64,000 nucleotides of DNA from assembly GCA_014904845.1 (NCBI GenBank), contig MU119337.1, positions 82,937 through 146,936 on the forward strand. Direction: 5' to 3'. Source of the DNA: Acephala macrosclerotiorum (Eukaryota > Ascomycota > Leotiomycetes > Helotiales > Mollisiaceae). Of this stretch, positions 32,201 through 43,440 are shown in pieces; position 1 is the first letter of the stretch, and every line of letters starts with the position of its first letter. The notes below the pieces were generated by a model. The model was not told the DNA's origin, made no database searches, and saw only the letters and a program-made list of their open reading frames with translations. The translations under genes and the position numbers were made by a program.

Positions 32201-32831
32201 AATATTTTAATAATTACAAATTATAAATAAAATTAAATAGTTTTAAATTTATAATTAATTTGAATATTAAAACCATTTATAAACTAATTATTATTTGAAA
32301 ACATTAATAAAATAATTAAATAAACTTTAAAAAATTTTAAAAATAATTTAATATTTAAATAAAATTAAAATAAATTATTTATTCTTTAAAAAACTTTTTA
32401 AAAAAGTAAAAATATTCGAAAAATTTTTAAATAAATTATAAAATTTAAAATAATCAATTTTATAATATTTAAAATACTTTTTAAAAAAATAATAAAAAAC
32501 TTTAATAAAAAAGATTTTATTATTATTTAATATAAACTTCGAATTAAACAATTTAAAACTAATACTATAATTAAAAGTTAGAAAATGCTAAAAAGTCCAA
32601 ACTAATTTAAATTCAAAGTTTATTAATATTAAAACTATTTATAAAATACAAATAGTAATTGGAAACTGTCAAAATATATTATTAAATTCCGATAACTTTA
32701 CTAATATTGCCTCTACTTTATCTTATATAACAATTAAGTAATTAAAAAGTTATCGTTGTTAAAAGAAAAGTAGTAAGTATTAAGCGAGGTAGACCATTGC
32801 AAAGAGTGGCCCACTAGGGGGGGGTCCACTT
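29267..32831. mobile_element. RIP-degraded foldback / long-inverted-repeat element
   Basis: Both ends carry the same terminal sequence: CTAGTGGGCCAC, a purine/pyrimidine-rich CCCCCCC run and CCTCGCTTA, outward-facing at 29,267–29,330 and 32,790–32,831. TA flanks both sides (29,265–29,266 and 32,832–32,833), again pointing to a Tc1/mariner-like transposon. The similarity does not stop at the ends. The whole left half is the inverse of the right half: 30,180–30,345 matches 31,940–32,090, 30,560–30,780 matches 31,590–31,780, and 31,070–31,135 matches 31,235–31,300. Only a short spacer (about 31,145–31,210) separates the arms. The left arm has roughly 130 extra bases at 29,335–29,470. Composition is CpA-depleted, so the element has been heavily RIP-mutated and has no coding capacity. 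Confidence 0.88.
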
Positions 32832-33078
32832 TAAATAGAGCTGTTCTCAACATTTAGGACTCGCCATCTCAATATCGATTTCTACAAAAACACACTTGGT
32901 TTGAAATCATCTCTGAATTGTAACAATACCAAAAGATTATCATTAGCTTCTTCGCATACCCGCTTTGTTCTAAAGCAAAGTGTTCTAGAACGAGATTCCC
33001 GAAAATAAAAGAGGACTAAGATAGATGCTAGAAAAGATATTCTGTCAAGGAAAGAAATAGCCGGAACAAGCCCAAAGC

Positions 33079-33520
33079 ATGATCTGGGAAGCACCAAGCG
33101 AAGAGTTCAATCCTCCACATTCAACCCTTGAACATGGTCCCTTGTATTCCCTCTCATCCCAGCGCCCTGAAACAAGCAAGTTGATTCTGGTTAGGGATGC
33201 AGCTCGTGCTTTTTCACCTTCAGCTGGACAGAGAGGAGTAATGGCATTTAAGGATGCGGAGACGCTTGCGGTTGCGATTTTGAGGTTGGAACAGAAGATG
33301 ATGGTTTGGAGAAGTGGGAAAGCCATTGACAAGGCAGGATGAACGGGTTGTTGATTTCGATATTATTTCGGCGAAGTTGAGGGAAGCCAGTCAGTGGGCG
33401 GTGGTGCGGTGGTGCAGTGAGGTAGGGAGTGGATTATTTGGGAGTGGTTCAAGGGCAATGGGACGGAGCAGTATAGATGATTGTGTGGGCATAACGATGC
33501 GGCTGAGAACTTGAGATGGT
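33079..33520 (+). pseudogene. Relic of an FAD-dependent monooxygenase
   Basis: An 87-codon fragment contains LILVRDAARAFSPSAGQRGVMAFKDAETLA, clearly derived from the second FAD-binding motif (GDAAHA..P..GQG...EDAE.LA) of salicylate-hydroxylase/UbiH-type flavin monooxygenases. The key GD and GQG glycines are changed (RD, GQR). A further short piece (RVVDFDIISAKLREASQWAVVRW) follows in the next frame. The rest of the enzyme is missing; the 5' part would have lain where the foldback element now is. Confidence 0.6.
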
Positions 33521-33748
33521 GAACGTCTAGAGCGAGAGATAGCACACAGATCGAATGTGTGTTCCCTAGCGTCACTTGAAATTCTAGAAGAGGTGTACAA
33601 ATATTGGGGCAAAAAAGGGGCGACCAACTAGATGTTGTGGTGCAGCAGAAAACAATAGTATTGAGACCGCAGTACGTCAAAGTTGCCTGGTGGTCACCAA
33701 TGCATCTCTCCTACACTAACTCAAGTCAATGATCGTGCCCTGCCACGG

Positions 33749-35059
33749 CTATGTGTATGACGATGTATGTCGTGCAACAGACGGCAGAGATGGAACATGA
33801 CGCTGACTCGCACCAATGTCGACCAGAAACTCGCGCAGAACGATCGGCAGTTCGGCACAGGCCGTACCATTGCTAAACTGATACCCATACCGCTGAACAT
33901 CAATCCAGCGCGACGCATCTTGCACCTGTTCCTTTTTCCAATGCCAGAACCGTCTTTCGTTGCACGTCCAACGAACCAATTTATGCTGGTAGTAGTCATC
34001 ATGACCAACACTGATGAACTTCAACTCATCCCAGTTCTTTTGGTGCGTGTCCAAGATATTCCAGTATCGTACTTTCGGTCGATTCGTGAAACAGGAAAAG
34101 GGACAACATTGTCGAGCAGGGGCTGGACGAACACCTGGTGCACTGAAACATTGCGACGGAATGACAGGGTCGCAAAGTCCTAGCCACTTCCACATAACGG
34201 CCCAAACAGGTACAGTTGGGGAGTTCGGCATCTGCGCTTCTCTATCTGGGATGCCTGACCCAGGGGGCCACGGCTCGCTTGACAGAGTCTTGACTTTGAT
34301 GTCCAGAATCTCGATATTTTGCAGAGGCCCAAGATAGGAAAGGACCGTGTCGAGCAGGAGGATATAGCTCTGCAATTTTATGCCACTGAGATCAATTTCG
34401 ATATGTCTGGCATGATCTTGGAAGGCAGTTTGCTTCCAGTAAAGTTGTGCGACCCGCATCTTGGCAAGCCGGTTTGCGAAGAAGGCATTTCTGAACCACC
34501 ATTCCACCGGATTCCAACTCAAGCATGTCCACGACTTGATCTCACTCTTTCTTAGCTCCTCGTCCACTACTATCAATTTTGGGCGCAGCACGCTGAGGGT
34601 TGCCGGGGCGATATCGATAACGATGACAGTCTCGCGTGGATCGAAGAATCCGCAGACAGGTCCACCCCATTTGATGTTGTCCGTCGTCGCAGCCCAGGCT
34701 CCGATTACTGTTCTCACTTGTTTGCATACTCGAAACAACTGAAGAAAGCCATCTATTTTGTTGCTGCCGCCGTGGACATGGGTACCGGTCTGAAGAAAGC
34801 TGATGCGGCGATTGCGGACCAACTGCTCGAAAATGAGGATGAAAGCTACAAAGGGTAGCTTGCGGAAGGGAGAGGGTTGGCTTGGGTTGTTTAGTGCTGC
34901 GCATGACAATAATTCAATGAAAGCTTCAACCAATTTGATGTGTGGCGTGAATGTAGCCATAGTCTGTAACCGAATGCAAGTGCGAGATGTTTGTGATGAA
35001 GAAGATGCAGCGAGAAAGAGAGAAAGAGACAGAGGAAGGCTTCGGAAAACATTGCACAC
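33749..35059 (-). CDS. Conserved-looking hypothetical protein, single exon
   Basis: This frame of 436 codons is complete. The more natural start is the second Met at 34,960 (MATFTPHIKLVEAF), giving 403 aa, because the preceding 33 residues are low-complexity Ser/Leu. The protein has an F-box-like or leucine-rich start (FRKLPFVAFILIFEQLV), a Trp-rich middle (WTCLSWNPVEWWFRNAFF) and a Cys/Pro-rich region, with no membrane segments. The style resembles the large group of fungal F-box/LRR-like or 'uncharacterised' proteins, but I cannot name a family. Confidence 0.6.
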   Translation of the reverse strand: MCNVFRSLPLSLSLFLAASSSSQTSRTCIRLQTMATFTPHIKLVEAFIELLSCAALNNPSQPSPFRKLPFVAFILIFEQLVRNRRISFLQTGTHVHGGSNKIDGFLQLFRVCKQVRTVIGAWAATTDNIKWGGPVCGFFDPRETVIVIDIAPATLSVLRPKLIVVDEELRKSEIKSWTCLSWNPVEWWFRNAFFANRLAKMRVAQLYWKQTAFQDHARHIEIDLSGIKLQSYILLLDTVLSYLGPLQNIEILDIKVKTLSSEPWPPGSGIPDREAQMPNSPTVPVWAVMWKWLGLCDPVIPSQCFSAPGVRPAPARQCCPFSCFTNRPKVRYWNILDTHQKNWDELKFISVGHDDYYQHKLVRWTCNERRFWHWKKEQVQDASRWIDVQRYGYQFSNGTACAELPIVLREFLVDIGASQRHVPSLPSVARHTSSYT

Positions 35060-35640
35060 CCATCATCTTAGAAAGGAAGGAACCACCTGCACGCGTGAGG
35101 ACGCCCATCTCCTGCTGGTTCGGATCGCATGAACAAAAGTGCAATTGAAGAGGAAGACACGTTCTGTAGCACTTACTATGTCCAGCCACTAAGAAAACGG
35201 GATGAAAAAAATCTCGGTATCAATGACAGAACCAAATTCATTACACCAGGAATTCTAAGGCCCCAATTCAAAAAAGCAAAACATGTGCCAAATAAAAGCT
35301 CCCCATGACGTTCTTTCTAATACGTTCGAATGATACCCCGCGTCCAAGCTGTCGGATATCAGTACTTCGGGGTTCTCCTCAAGTATATTAGACAATTTGT
35401 CTTCCCAGCTTGTCGATTACTCCCTCATCAACTCTCCTTCTCCATCCTCCACAAACTGTCTCGAGGGCTGCTTTCTCTTACCTCCCGGGCATGTTGATGT
35501 ATTGCTCATCGTCGCTTCGTTGCGCCAACTTCTTCCTCTTTCGATACCTCAGACTGCCATTCGTTAGCACATCCGCGTCCGACTCTCCCCAGCTCCCCAA
35601 CACTTCAACATCAGAAGAGACAGGCCGACTTACTAAAAGT
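35060..35640. other. Intergenic, no gene seen
   Basis: Upstream region of the hypothetical protein on its 5' side. No convincing coding signal is present. Confidence 0.4.
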
Positions 35641-36013
35641 ACAACGCAACAAGCTGGATAGGAACAGCAATCAGACCGCCGATAATGAGCCATTTGTATT
35701 TCTCCCAAAAGCTTTTATTCTCACGAGCCTCAAGGATGGCACAATTGAGGAGAGACAATGACTCCATCCTCAGCATAATTGGAGGTCGTGACTTGTGCGG
35801 GGAAGGCTCCGAAGAGAGGTAGACGGAGATGGTATCGAATGCGGTTGAGTTTCGTGAGGCTATCTCCTTCAATAGACCGAGGAAGTGGTTGCTGCTCTCT
35901 CGAAACGGGGGTCGATTGCTTGCTAACAATGATGTCGAAGTTGAGATTGAACTGGATGGTCTCGATGAAGTCTGCAATGTCTTGATAATGTTCCCCCAAG
36001 ACCGGAATATCAA
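35633..36013 (-). pseudogene. Relic ending in a membrane anchor
   Basis: The last 40 codons of this minus-strand frame read ENKSFWEKYKWLIIGGLIAVPIQLVALYF, then stop: a convincing C-terminal single membrane span with a positively charged/aromatic lead-in. Upstream, two frames compete (one contains EHYQDIADFIETIQFNLNFDIIV), which suggests a frameshift. The gene has no recognisable beginning. Function unknown. Confidence 0.3.
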
Positions 36014-36049
36014 GAAATTATATCAACCCCTCAACAGTCCAGCCTGACA

Positions 36050-36250
36050 ATCTTCGCGTTCCCCAGCACAACTATCTCTAGACAAGAACGAGAAAAGGAG
36101 CTTGCGTCACATTGCGAGGCTGTCCGAACTATTAAGGTTCAACAAGCAATCGACAGCTGCCGCCCCACCATCCTTGGATCTCTCGGCTTTCACTGGATGC
36201 CGTTCCAGCATCTGGGAATGTCCACGTTTTCGATGGCACTTGCCATTTAG
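36050..36250 (+). pseudogene. Orphan C-terminal coding fragment
   Basis: A 66-codon stretch ending in TAG reads like real protein (SRQEREKELASHCEAVRTIKV, then RPTILGSLGFHWMPFQHLGMS) but has no start or upstream partner. It is on the opposite strand to the membrane-anchor relic. Family unknown. Confidence 0.3.
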
Positions 36251-36934
36251 AAAGTGATGTGTGACAAGTACTTGATATGCTTAATTGAATATCTTTGGTG
36301 AAAGATGAGGTTTGATTCGAGAAGAGGAGGAGACGAAACATGCCAAGAGACGATGAAGTGTTTGGTGCGAGTCCGAAGCCGAGTACGAGGTACCAAACCG
36401 AGACAACACCAGACGAGAATGGAACAGCCAGAAGCATCAGGCAGACACCCGAATTTCTCGGGATATGAGCTAAGGGCTGATTTGAGGTGCTTGAGAAGCT
36501 TCAATTGATCGGCAGGAACCGAATTGCACTCGCGATGTGGATTAAGAAAGTCCTAATCCACGATGTCTCCGCAGGCTTGATTTCATCTCACTCGGCATCT
36601 GCGGACGAGTTCAAGAACGAGCTGCAAGTGTTCGTACCTATTAGATAAAGATAAGAAAAAACTCGGGATTCCGAGCCAGTTCCAACTATACTTCAAGACA
36701 TCCCCTCTTCTCGTTCGCTTTCGCCCGAATCTCGACCGAAGCTCAGGGTCCAGACCTCTCGTCTTCAATCCCCTATCCTCTAGGTCGAGAACCTAAAATC
36801 AGGATGATCATCCCCCATATTCCCCAACTCCTCTCTCTCCTCCACAAACCTCCAATCTCTCCCTCCTCTCTCCCTAACCTATTTCAAGCGGTCATCAGCA
36901 TCTCAACTCCCAGCATTTCACCTTCCAGCATATT

Positions 36935-38551
36935 TCAAAAGAATGTAAAACGCACCTTATTCTCTGCCCTCAAACCAAAAAAGAAAACCGTGCACATAAC
37001 CCCACACATTAACAACATCCCCAGACTCGTCCCATACCCCGTCTTATAACGCGGACTCTGATCCGGTATGAAGATATTCGAAGCCACGATTCCACCTGCG
37101 TTTCCAAGTCCGATTTGCATCGCTGTTGCGATGGCGCGTTTGTAGTGTCCTGCTACGTTCTGTCTTTCGCGTTAGCGAAAGAGCATGGGACGAAGCGCAA
37201 AGGGAGAGAGGTATGAGAGAGAGAGAAAAGGAAGAAAAGAGACGTACGTTGGAAAGCCAAACCCAAGTAACAGGCTGACACATATACCCTCCAGTGGTGA
37301 TGAAGAAACAAGCCATATACTTAACACCCACACTGACTCTATCCTGACACAACAACACCACATACCCGATCGTCCCGACAGTTATGCCAGCCATGCAGAA
37401 GCTATACCTGTGTTTTCTCCAATCTGCGATCCAAGCTGTGCCCAACGAAAATACAGCAGCACAGATAAAGATCGGTATACTCCTCACCTGCGCAGCCTCA
37501 GAACTGAATCCCATCTCCTGAATAATAGTCGGAATGAAGAAACTAGTCGCATACCCCGTATTCACAACGCCCATATACATGAATACTCCGCAATATATTT
37601 TCCAGTCTAAGAATACACGCTTGGCGGCTCGGCAATCGAGGTGATTCATTGTAAAGGAGCCGGTGTCGAGTGCGAGGCGGGAGATGAGTATTTTACGTTC
37701 TTCAGAAGAGAGGAAGTGCGAGGTTTCGGGCCAGTCGACGACTAGGAATTTGAAACCCACAGCAACGACGATGGTGAGGAGGCCTTCGATTATGAAGATC
37801 CAGCGCCAGCCTGTATGTACTCTCCCATTAGCTCTCTTTCTCAAACCCAAGAAATGGAACGAGTAACATACCGCTATATCCACCCACACCATCCATATGC
37901 ACAATGCCATAAGCAAACAATCCTCCAAACGCCCCAGCAAGTATACTTGCCGAGAAGAAGACACTCAACCTCCACTGCAACTCATACCGCTTATAATACA
38001 TACTAATCAAATACACGGCACCAGGCACAAGCCCCGCCTCAAACACCCCCAAAAGGAACCTCAGCGCTACAAGAGAGCCGAAATTTCGAACTAGACCTTG
38101 ACAGACAGTTATGATGCCCCAGAGGAACATGATGCTGCAGAGCCAGCTGGAGGGAGGGATACGTTTCAGTAGGATGTTGGAGGGGACTTCTAGGAGGATG
38201 TACCTATGAATTATGATCAGTATTGTTTCATAGCACTTTTTCTTGGACTGAAACTTACGGTATGAAGAAGATAAACAACGCAATGCTATAATCCTGCCCC
38301 TCCATCTTCAACTCCTTCGTCATGCCTTGGATTTTCGCATTCCCGATATTGACTCGATCCAAAAATGCAAGGAGGAATAGGATGAGGAGGGGTGGGACGA
38401 CATGGAGGTCTATCTTTCTAAGCAGTGCTTTCTCTGCTGCTGCGTCGATGGCAATTGTTTGTTCTGACTTCTCGATGTCTTCAGTGTGGACAATGTCTCC
38501 TTTCTCGTCGACGGGGAGCGCTATAGGGGTAGGATCGATTGGGCCACTCAT
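36935..38551 (-). CDS. MFS transporter, Dal5/anion:cation symporter type
   Basis: My gene model is complement(join(36935..37159, 37248..37810, 37872..38203, 38259..38551)), 470 aa. All three introns (55, 61 and 88 bp) are GT–AG and preserve frame. After a hydrophilic N-terminus the signature of the allantoate/nicotinate-type family appears: LLRKIDLHVVPPLLILFLLAFLDRVNIGNAKIQG. Then come YILLEVPSNILLKRI, LRFLLGVFEAGLVPGAVYLISMYY, GWRWIFIIEG, and the late WVWLSNNVAGHYKRAIATAMQIG motif. Members import organic anions, vitamins or amides by proton symport; the substrate here is unknown. It is divergent from nothing obvious, and its tail faces the relic region. The next gene, an FAD oxidoreductase on the same strand, could act on an imported compound, but that is only proximity. 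Confidence 0.92.
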
Positions 38552-39343
38552 CTTGACGGACGCAGTACTTGGCTGATAGAACGAGGCGACGAAGGTTGAA
38601 GGGGTTAAAAGGAGGACGCTGGGGGGTGAAGCTCGAGACGAAGAGCACCAGCATTTTCAGAAAACCTCAAAGATATCCTATCTCAACATCCTGCATCCCA
38701 TCCACCAACAAGAGTCAACTGACAAACCGCGGAAAGAAAAGCGGCAAATGGAGATCCGGGGTCAAACTCTCGACATTGGCTGAAATGAGATGCATAAAGT
38801 CAAATGGAGCTATTCCGCACATTGCTAAGTATCCCCAGTGCGGGGAAGATAAGCGACCCCGCCAAGGACGAGACCCCTGACATATCATATCAAAGTCCAG
38901 CTTGAACATTGACAGCGGGGAGAAGATGCCTGGAAATGCAAGGCTATTGCTGAAAGACTCGTTCCGGAAGATAGAGAATTTATGGAGATATTCCGCTAGA
39001 ATAACTTCAACACATTCTGCTACTTAAAATTGTTGCGCGGGGAGATTCCTGTTGTCCCTTACCGTCTTTGAAAAATTTGCTCGTGGGCGAAGAAGTCCTA
39101 CCTTGCTTCGACACTCAAGATGCTCTGTCTTTCGAAACGTCTGACCTTGCCTTGACAGCTAAATAATTCGTTGCGAATTGCAAGGAGCGGCAGTGGACGA
39201 CCGCCGGGACCGCTGGCGGGGCGGCCTACCGCCAGCCTGCGATGTGCAACGAAAAGCCGAGAAGCTGTTGGACATTGAAATATCTGCAACGCTCTTCAAA
39301 GTCACAGCCCACAGCCGGACACTCGAGAAAGACTTCAATGTCC
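38552..39343. other. Intergenic, no gene seen
   Basis: Promoter region of the Dal5-type transporter and 3' flank of the oxidoreductase. Contains a small GC-rich patch at 39,180–39,240; no coding signal. Confidence 0.5.
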
Positions 39344-40846
39344 CTACCCAGCCTTCGACTCAACCTCCATAGAATTCGGCTTCGTATGCAATCGTCCCTT
39401 GAATCTCTTCTTCATCCTCTCTTCGGTGACCTTGAATACATTAGGGAACCACTCATTTAATCCCTCCCCTTCCCCTTTGCTTTCAATCATGTCAACCAAA
39501 GCCGTCGCACACATCCAACAAAGCACCATCCCATGCCCTTGGAAACTAGCCCCTACCAATAGTCCTTCCTGTCCTGGAATCTCACCCACAAACGGAAACC
39601 CATCACTACTATACCCCATGATACCAGTCCATTCTTTTCTCACCCTCCCCTCAGGATCATCTTCTCCCCATTGTTTGCCAAAATACCTAGGCGTCGTTTC
39701 CGTTAAGTATTTACTAATCTCTTCGTTCTTACTCGTATCGTCTGTAGTACCAAACTCAAACAATCCTTCCTCTTGAGCTTTGACAAGACCGCCACCGATT
39801 ATGATGTCACCTGCGAATTTCGACCCAGGAAGACGAGGGATCATGTACTCATACCCATTCTCGTAGATGAATGAATATGTCCCCTTCAACCCATCTTTCG
39901 GCATCTTGTTCCCAGGACGATGGGCAGTAATCTGACCTCTGAGCGGAACAATCGATCCCTGAAACTCATTCCAAAGATGTGCTGTGTACCCATTCGTAGC
40001 CAACACCACCTTCTTCGCTCTCACCGTTCCTCTCGCCGTCCTGACCATCCACTCTTCTACATCTTCGGATTCGAGATCGATGCAGCAGGCGTATTGGTGT
40101 ATAGCTGTAGACCGAGAGGGAGGCAGAGCTTGAGGAGACCGACGACGAATTTATACGCACTCAAACTCCCCGCTTCATAACTAACTGCTCCGACAAATTC
40201 CACGCCTTTCACACCCCAATGCTCCCTTGCCTCCTCTTTCGTCCAGAAACGGTATCTGCTAACCGTCTTCAAGTCTTGATCACTCGGCATAGCCTCCCTC
40301 ATAGCTTCAATAGCAGTATGCGCTTCATCCCATTGTGCCTGGTCATAAACAACATCCACCGTATCGCCTTGCCAACTATCACATTCTATTTCATGTTCTT
40401 TCGCGAATTTGTGGACGGAAAGGATGTTTGCATATTCAAGGCGTGCGATCTTGACTGCTTCGGTGGTCCCTAGTTCTGCGGCGTTGGAGAGGAACGAGCG
40501 GTAGGAGGCGGCTTTTGTATGTCCTCCTATGTTCCAACATTAGCTCGGTAAAAGATGAGGTGCAGGGGAGAGTACCGTTTCGTCCCGTAGCTCCAGAACA
40601 GGTTTGTCGTGCTTCGAGCAGGAGTATGCGCCCGTGGTTGGAGTTTTGGAGGAGGTTCCACGCGATTGAAGAGCCGGTGATACCGCTTCCTATGATCACC
40701 ACATCTGCAATTTCCGGCAGACTGGAGCTGGATACATAATCTGCCAATTCTGCATCTGGAGGGTCCTGCCAGTAACTTGTCGTGGGGTTCGGGCCAGGAA
40801 GTGTGACGGGAATAGCTGCTCGTTCATCCATGGTAATATGATGCAA
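39344..40846 (-). CDS. FAD-dependent oxidoreductase (DAO family), frameshifted
   Basis: Exons are complement(40576..40846) and complement(39344..40526), joined by a 49-bp GT–AG intron inside GATGRNGGHTKAA. The start could be 40,846 or the Met five codons on (MDERAAIPVTLPGPNPT), which fits the family better. The FAD Rossmann motif VVIIGSGITGSSIAWNLL and the TCSGATGRNGGH motif are typical of the DAO/glycine-oxidase-like fold. The C-terminal part has LATNGYTAHL, PLRGQITAHR and IMGYSSDGFPFVGEIPG. Between 40,057 and 40,082 the frame is lost: TNTPAASI continues only if one base is missing, with the next frame giving ESEDVEEWMV. No intron can explain it. The enzyme would oxidise an amine or amino acid; as read here it is broken, unless the shift is a sequencing error. 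Confidence 0.85.
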
Positions 40847-41509
40847 GGCCCTATATTTTCAAGAGAGGCAAGATAGGAAAGACAGGAGATAGATAGCAAT
40901 AGAAATGATAAACAAGAGAGAAGGACCTACATTTCGCTACTGGCGGCTTGATATGTTATCTTGGGATGGCTGCTGGTAGCTCAAGAGTGGATAGCTGTTT
41001 GTCTTCATCGGAAAGAGCTTCCAGTCTGGGGTTGATTTTGGAGTGACTCCGCTTATATAAGCTCCCAGAAATGCACTATGGTGAACTGGCGCTGGCCCAA
41101 TTTCGCGCACTAAGTATTTCTCCTCTCTTCATAACACTAGAATGACTCGATAAGCTGGGCTGAACACGCTTCGCACTGCCATGCAATCGAGGATTATTGT
41201 CAGGAACCAGCAGCCATCATGAAGGACACAGACATCACGATCAAGAGGAACAAGAATGGAGAAGAGGTTCAATTCTCAGCAAGAGCTATCACCAGCCAGC
41301 AAAAAGTCATGCTATGCTCCCTCCCTTATCCCCTTGAAGTCAGTACAAATGGCAAGCCTGCCCCTTTCTCAAAGAATGAAAATCCCTATCCCCTATGCCA
41401 TCCAGCCAGCGCAGCCAGCAAAAATCAACGCAAATGTCCGCGAAAGCTCTAGTCTATCAAAAGATATGAGGGAGACATGATGGAGCGTATTCTCAAAAAG
41501 TGAGAGAAA
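40847..41509. other. Intergenic, no gene seen
   Basis: Promoter region of the oxidoreductase and 3' flank of the DUF6699-like gene. Only short accidental frames. Confidence 0.5.
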
Positions 41510-42326
41510 CTAGAGTTCTTCTGCAGCTTCACCCTTCTTGGCTTTCTTCTTGGGTTGTGGTGCGCCTTCCTTCTTGCAGTGGACAATTAGGCGGGTCCAA
41601 GATTCTTCGGGGTCCCATTCGAAGCCTGCTAGGACTGGGTTCTCGAGTTCGTCATCTGCCTGTTCATTCCCACTCATCAGTCTTTATCCAACTCCAGAGT
41701 TGATGGCAGATGAGGGTTAAGAGGGGAAGGAGAAGCAAGGGAGGAGACCTACCTTCTTCCGATATTGCTTGTAGATGGCATCTAACGCATCCTTGATGGT
41801 AACACCCTTCAGGTTCCGCGCAGTAACCTCGAGTCCGAGAGGGAAGTGTAGGTCAATCTTCTTGATTGGTGGTGTGGTGAGTAATTTCTTGAGGGCACTC
41901 TTCTCTGGCTCCTCGATCGACATGGGGGATTTGTTGATACGCCTGCAAAGAACATCCCCATCAGTATCACCCTCATCATCTTTCGTCCATCATCCGCAGA
42001 GGAATCAAGGTAGGGGTAAGGCAAGGGTGAGGAGTAGGCTCACCAATTCAACTTCTGCGTCTCTTTCGCAATCTCAATCTTTGTTCCTTCTTCCTCTACA
42101 ACACAATTAGTATCATCCTTACCTCGCCTCAACTTTACACTCCGGTATATCCGGCAGGTGACAGGAAAAGAAACATACCCAAATCCTTGATATTAAACAC
42201 ACCAGCAGCAGCCGCCGAGCTCTGTCTTCGCTTCGCAGCCTTCTCCTCCTTTGGTGGACTCGAAGAGAGACCTTGAACAGCAGAGTCGACCTTTGACAAA
42301 GGTGTAGGTGCAGCGTCGGCAGACAT
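41510..42326 (-). CDS. Small protein, DUF6699-like
   Basis: My gene model is complement(join(41510..41659, 41753..41942, 42044..42095, 42180-side exon ending at 42179..42326)), four exons, 179 aa, all joins GT–AG and in frame. The N-terminal third is Ala/Ser/Lys-rich and probably disordered. The core, IDLHFPLGLEVTARNLKGVTIKDALDAIYKQY, then GFEWDPEESWTRLIVHC, resembles the GVTV.DVL.AIY pattern of the fungal DUF6699 family. The tail is Lys-rich (PKKKAKKGEAAEEL) and could be nuclear. Biochemical role unknown. It is transcribed in the same direction as its neighbours, but with ordinary promoter spacing. Confidence 0.8.
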
Positions 42327-43440
42327 GATTGTGATGATGGTGAATGAATAAACTTCTAGAGTTCTAATTGAAGACGAGAAGTTGAGGTACGAAGGCTATT
42401 TGTATCTCACGAAGCTGGGAATCAGAATCGAAAGATATGACAGATTGTGGTGTGATGTTTGTTGCTTTGTGCAGGCACAAGACGGGATTGAATGCGATTG
42501 CTGATGGAAAGAGATCAGGTACGATGCAGGTGGAAGAAGAAGAAGGAAGGGAGAAGACCGAAGGCAGCTTGGGTGTTTGACGTCTCCTGAGCGGGGTATC
42601 AAGCTCACGTTATTCGTCGCGTGACCCCTCCCTCACACCATCCCTTTGAAGGAGCTCGCCTACTTCTGGTCTAGTCCTGATTGAGTAACAATCTTGCGGG
42701 GAAAGCTCTCAAGTGGGGCAAAGCTGAGTGAGAGAATCCGGGGAAATACGCTAGCTGGGTGACGAGTTTGGGGGCTGAAAGGAGTGGGAAAATTCAGTGA
42801 GGGATTATGGGCGACAAAGAACAATCGCATAGGGCAAGAAAGGGGATTGGAAGATGGCTTGGAGTGTGGTGTTGGCAATTGTAAAAGAGTACCCTTTGTG
42901 CACTGTCCGGCAACTTTAATTTATAGTGCTGATTTGATGCTGCATAATGCAAGCACCTCATTTCCCAGCCAATGTCCGTATGAATTACCTTACAATTCCT
43001 AATGCTTCCATGCTCAATTGTAAAATATAACATACAAACATTTGGATGTATTCATTTCACATTAAGCAAGATGCTAACTGTCCATATCGAGTTGGAAGCA
43101 TTTCCATACAAAAAGTCCTTACACAGTTACCTGACAATTCTTGTACATTTGCATCTCAATCACCAAATTCTGAGAACAGACATTCCAAGGAATATACGTT
43201 ATTAAAGCCAATATAGACATTCTAATATTTGGCATCCTACGGCTCAAACCCGTTCCATGTCACGTGCGGACCGGTATATTAACTCCCTCCCCTCCTTTCG
43301 TGAACCTGCAACCATTAAGTCTGGTGACACCTTCCATGCGATGCTGGAAAGCCTTCCGCTTTTGCGTTTATATAACGTTAAAGCTTGTCTACTTTATTTT
43401 TATAGAAATACAATCGCAATGGAATTTTCAACTATGATTT
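42327..43440. other. Intergenic, no gene seen
   Basis: Upstream region of the DUF6699-like gene and further sequence of slightly raised AT content (42,890–43,420). No convincing coding signal on either strand. Confidence 0.45.
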
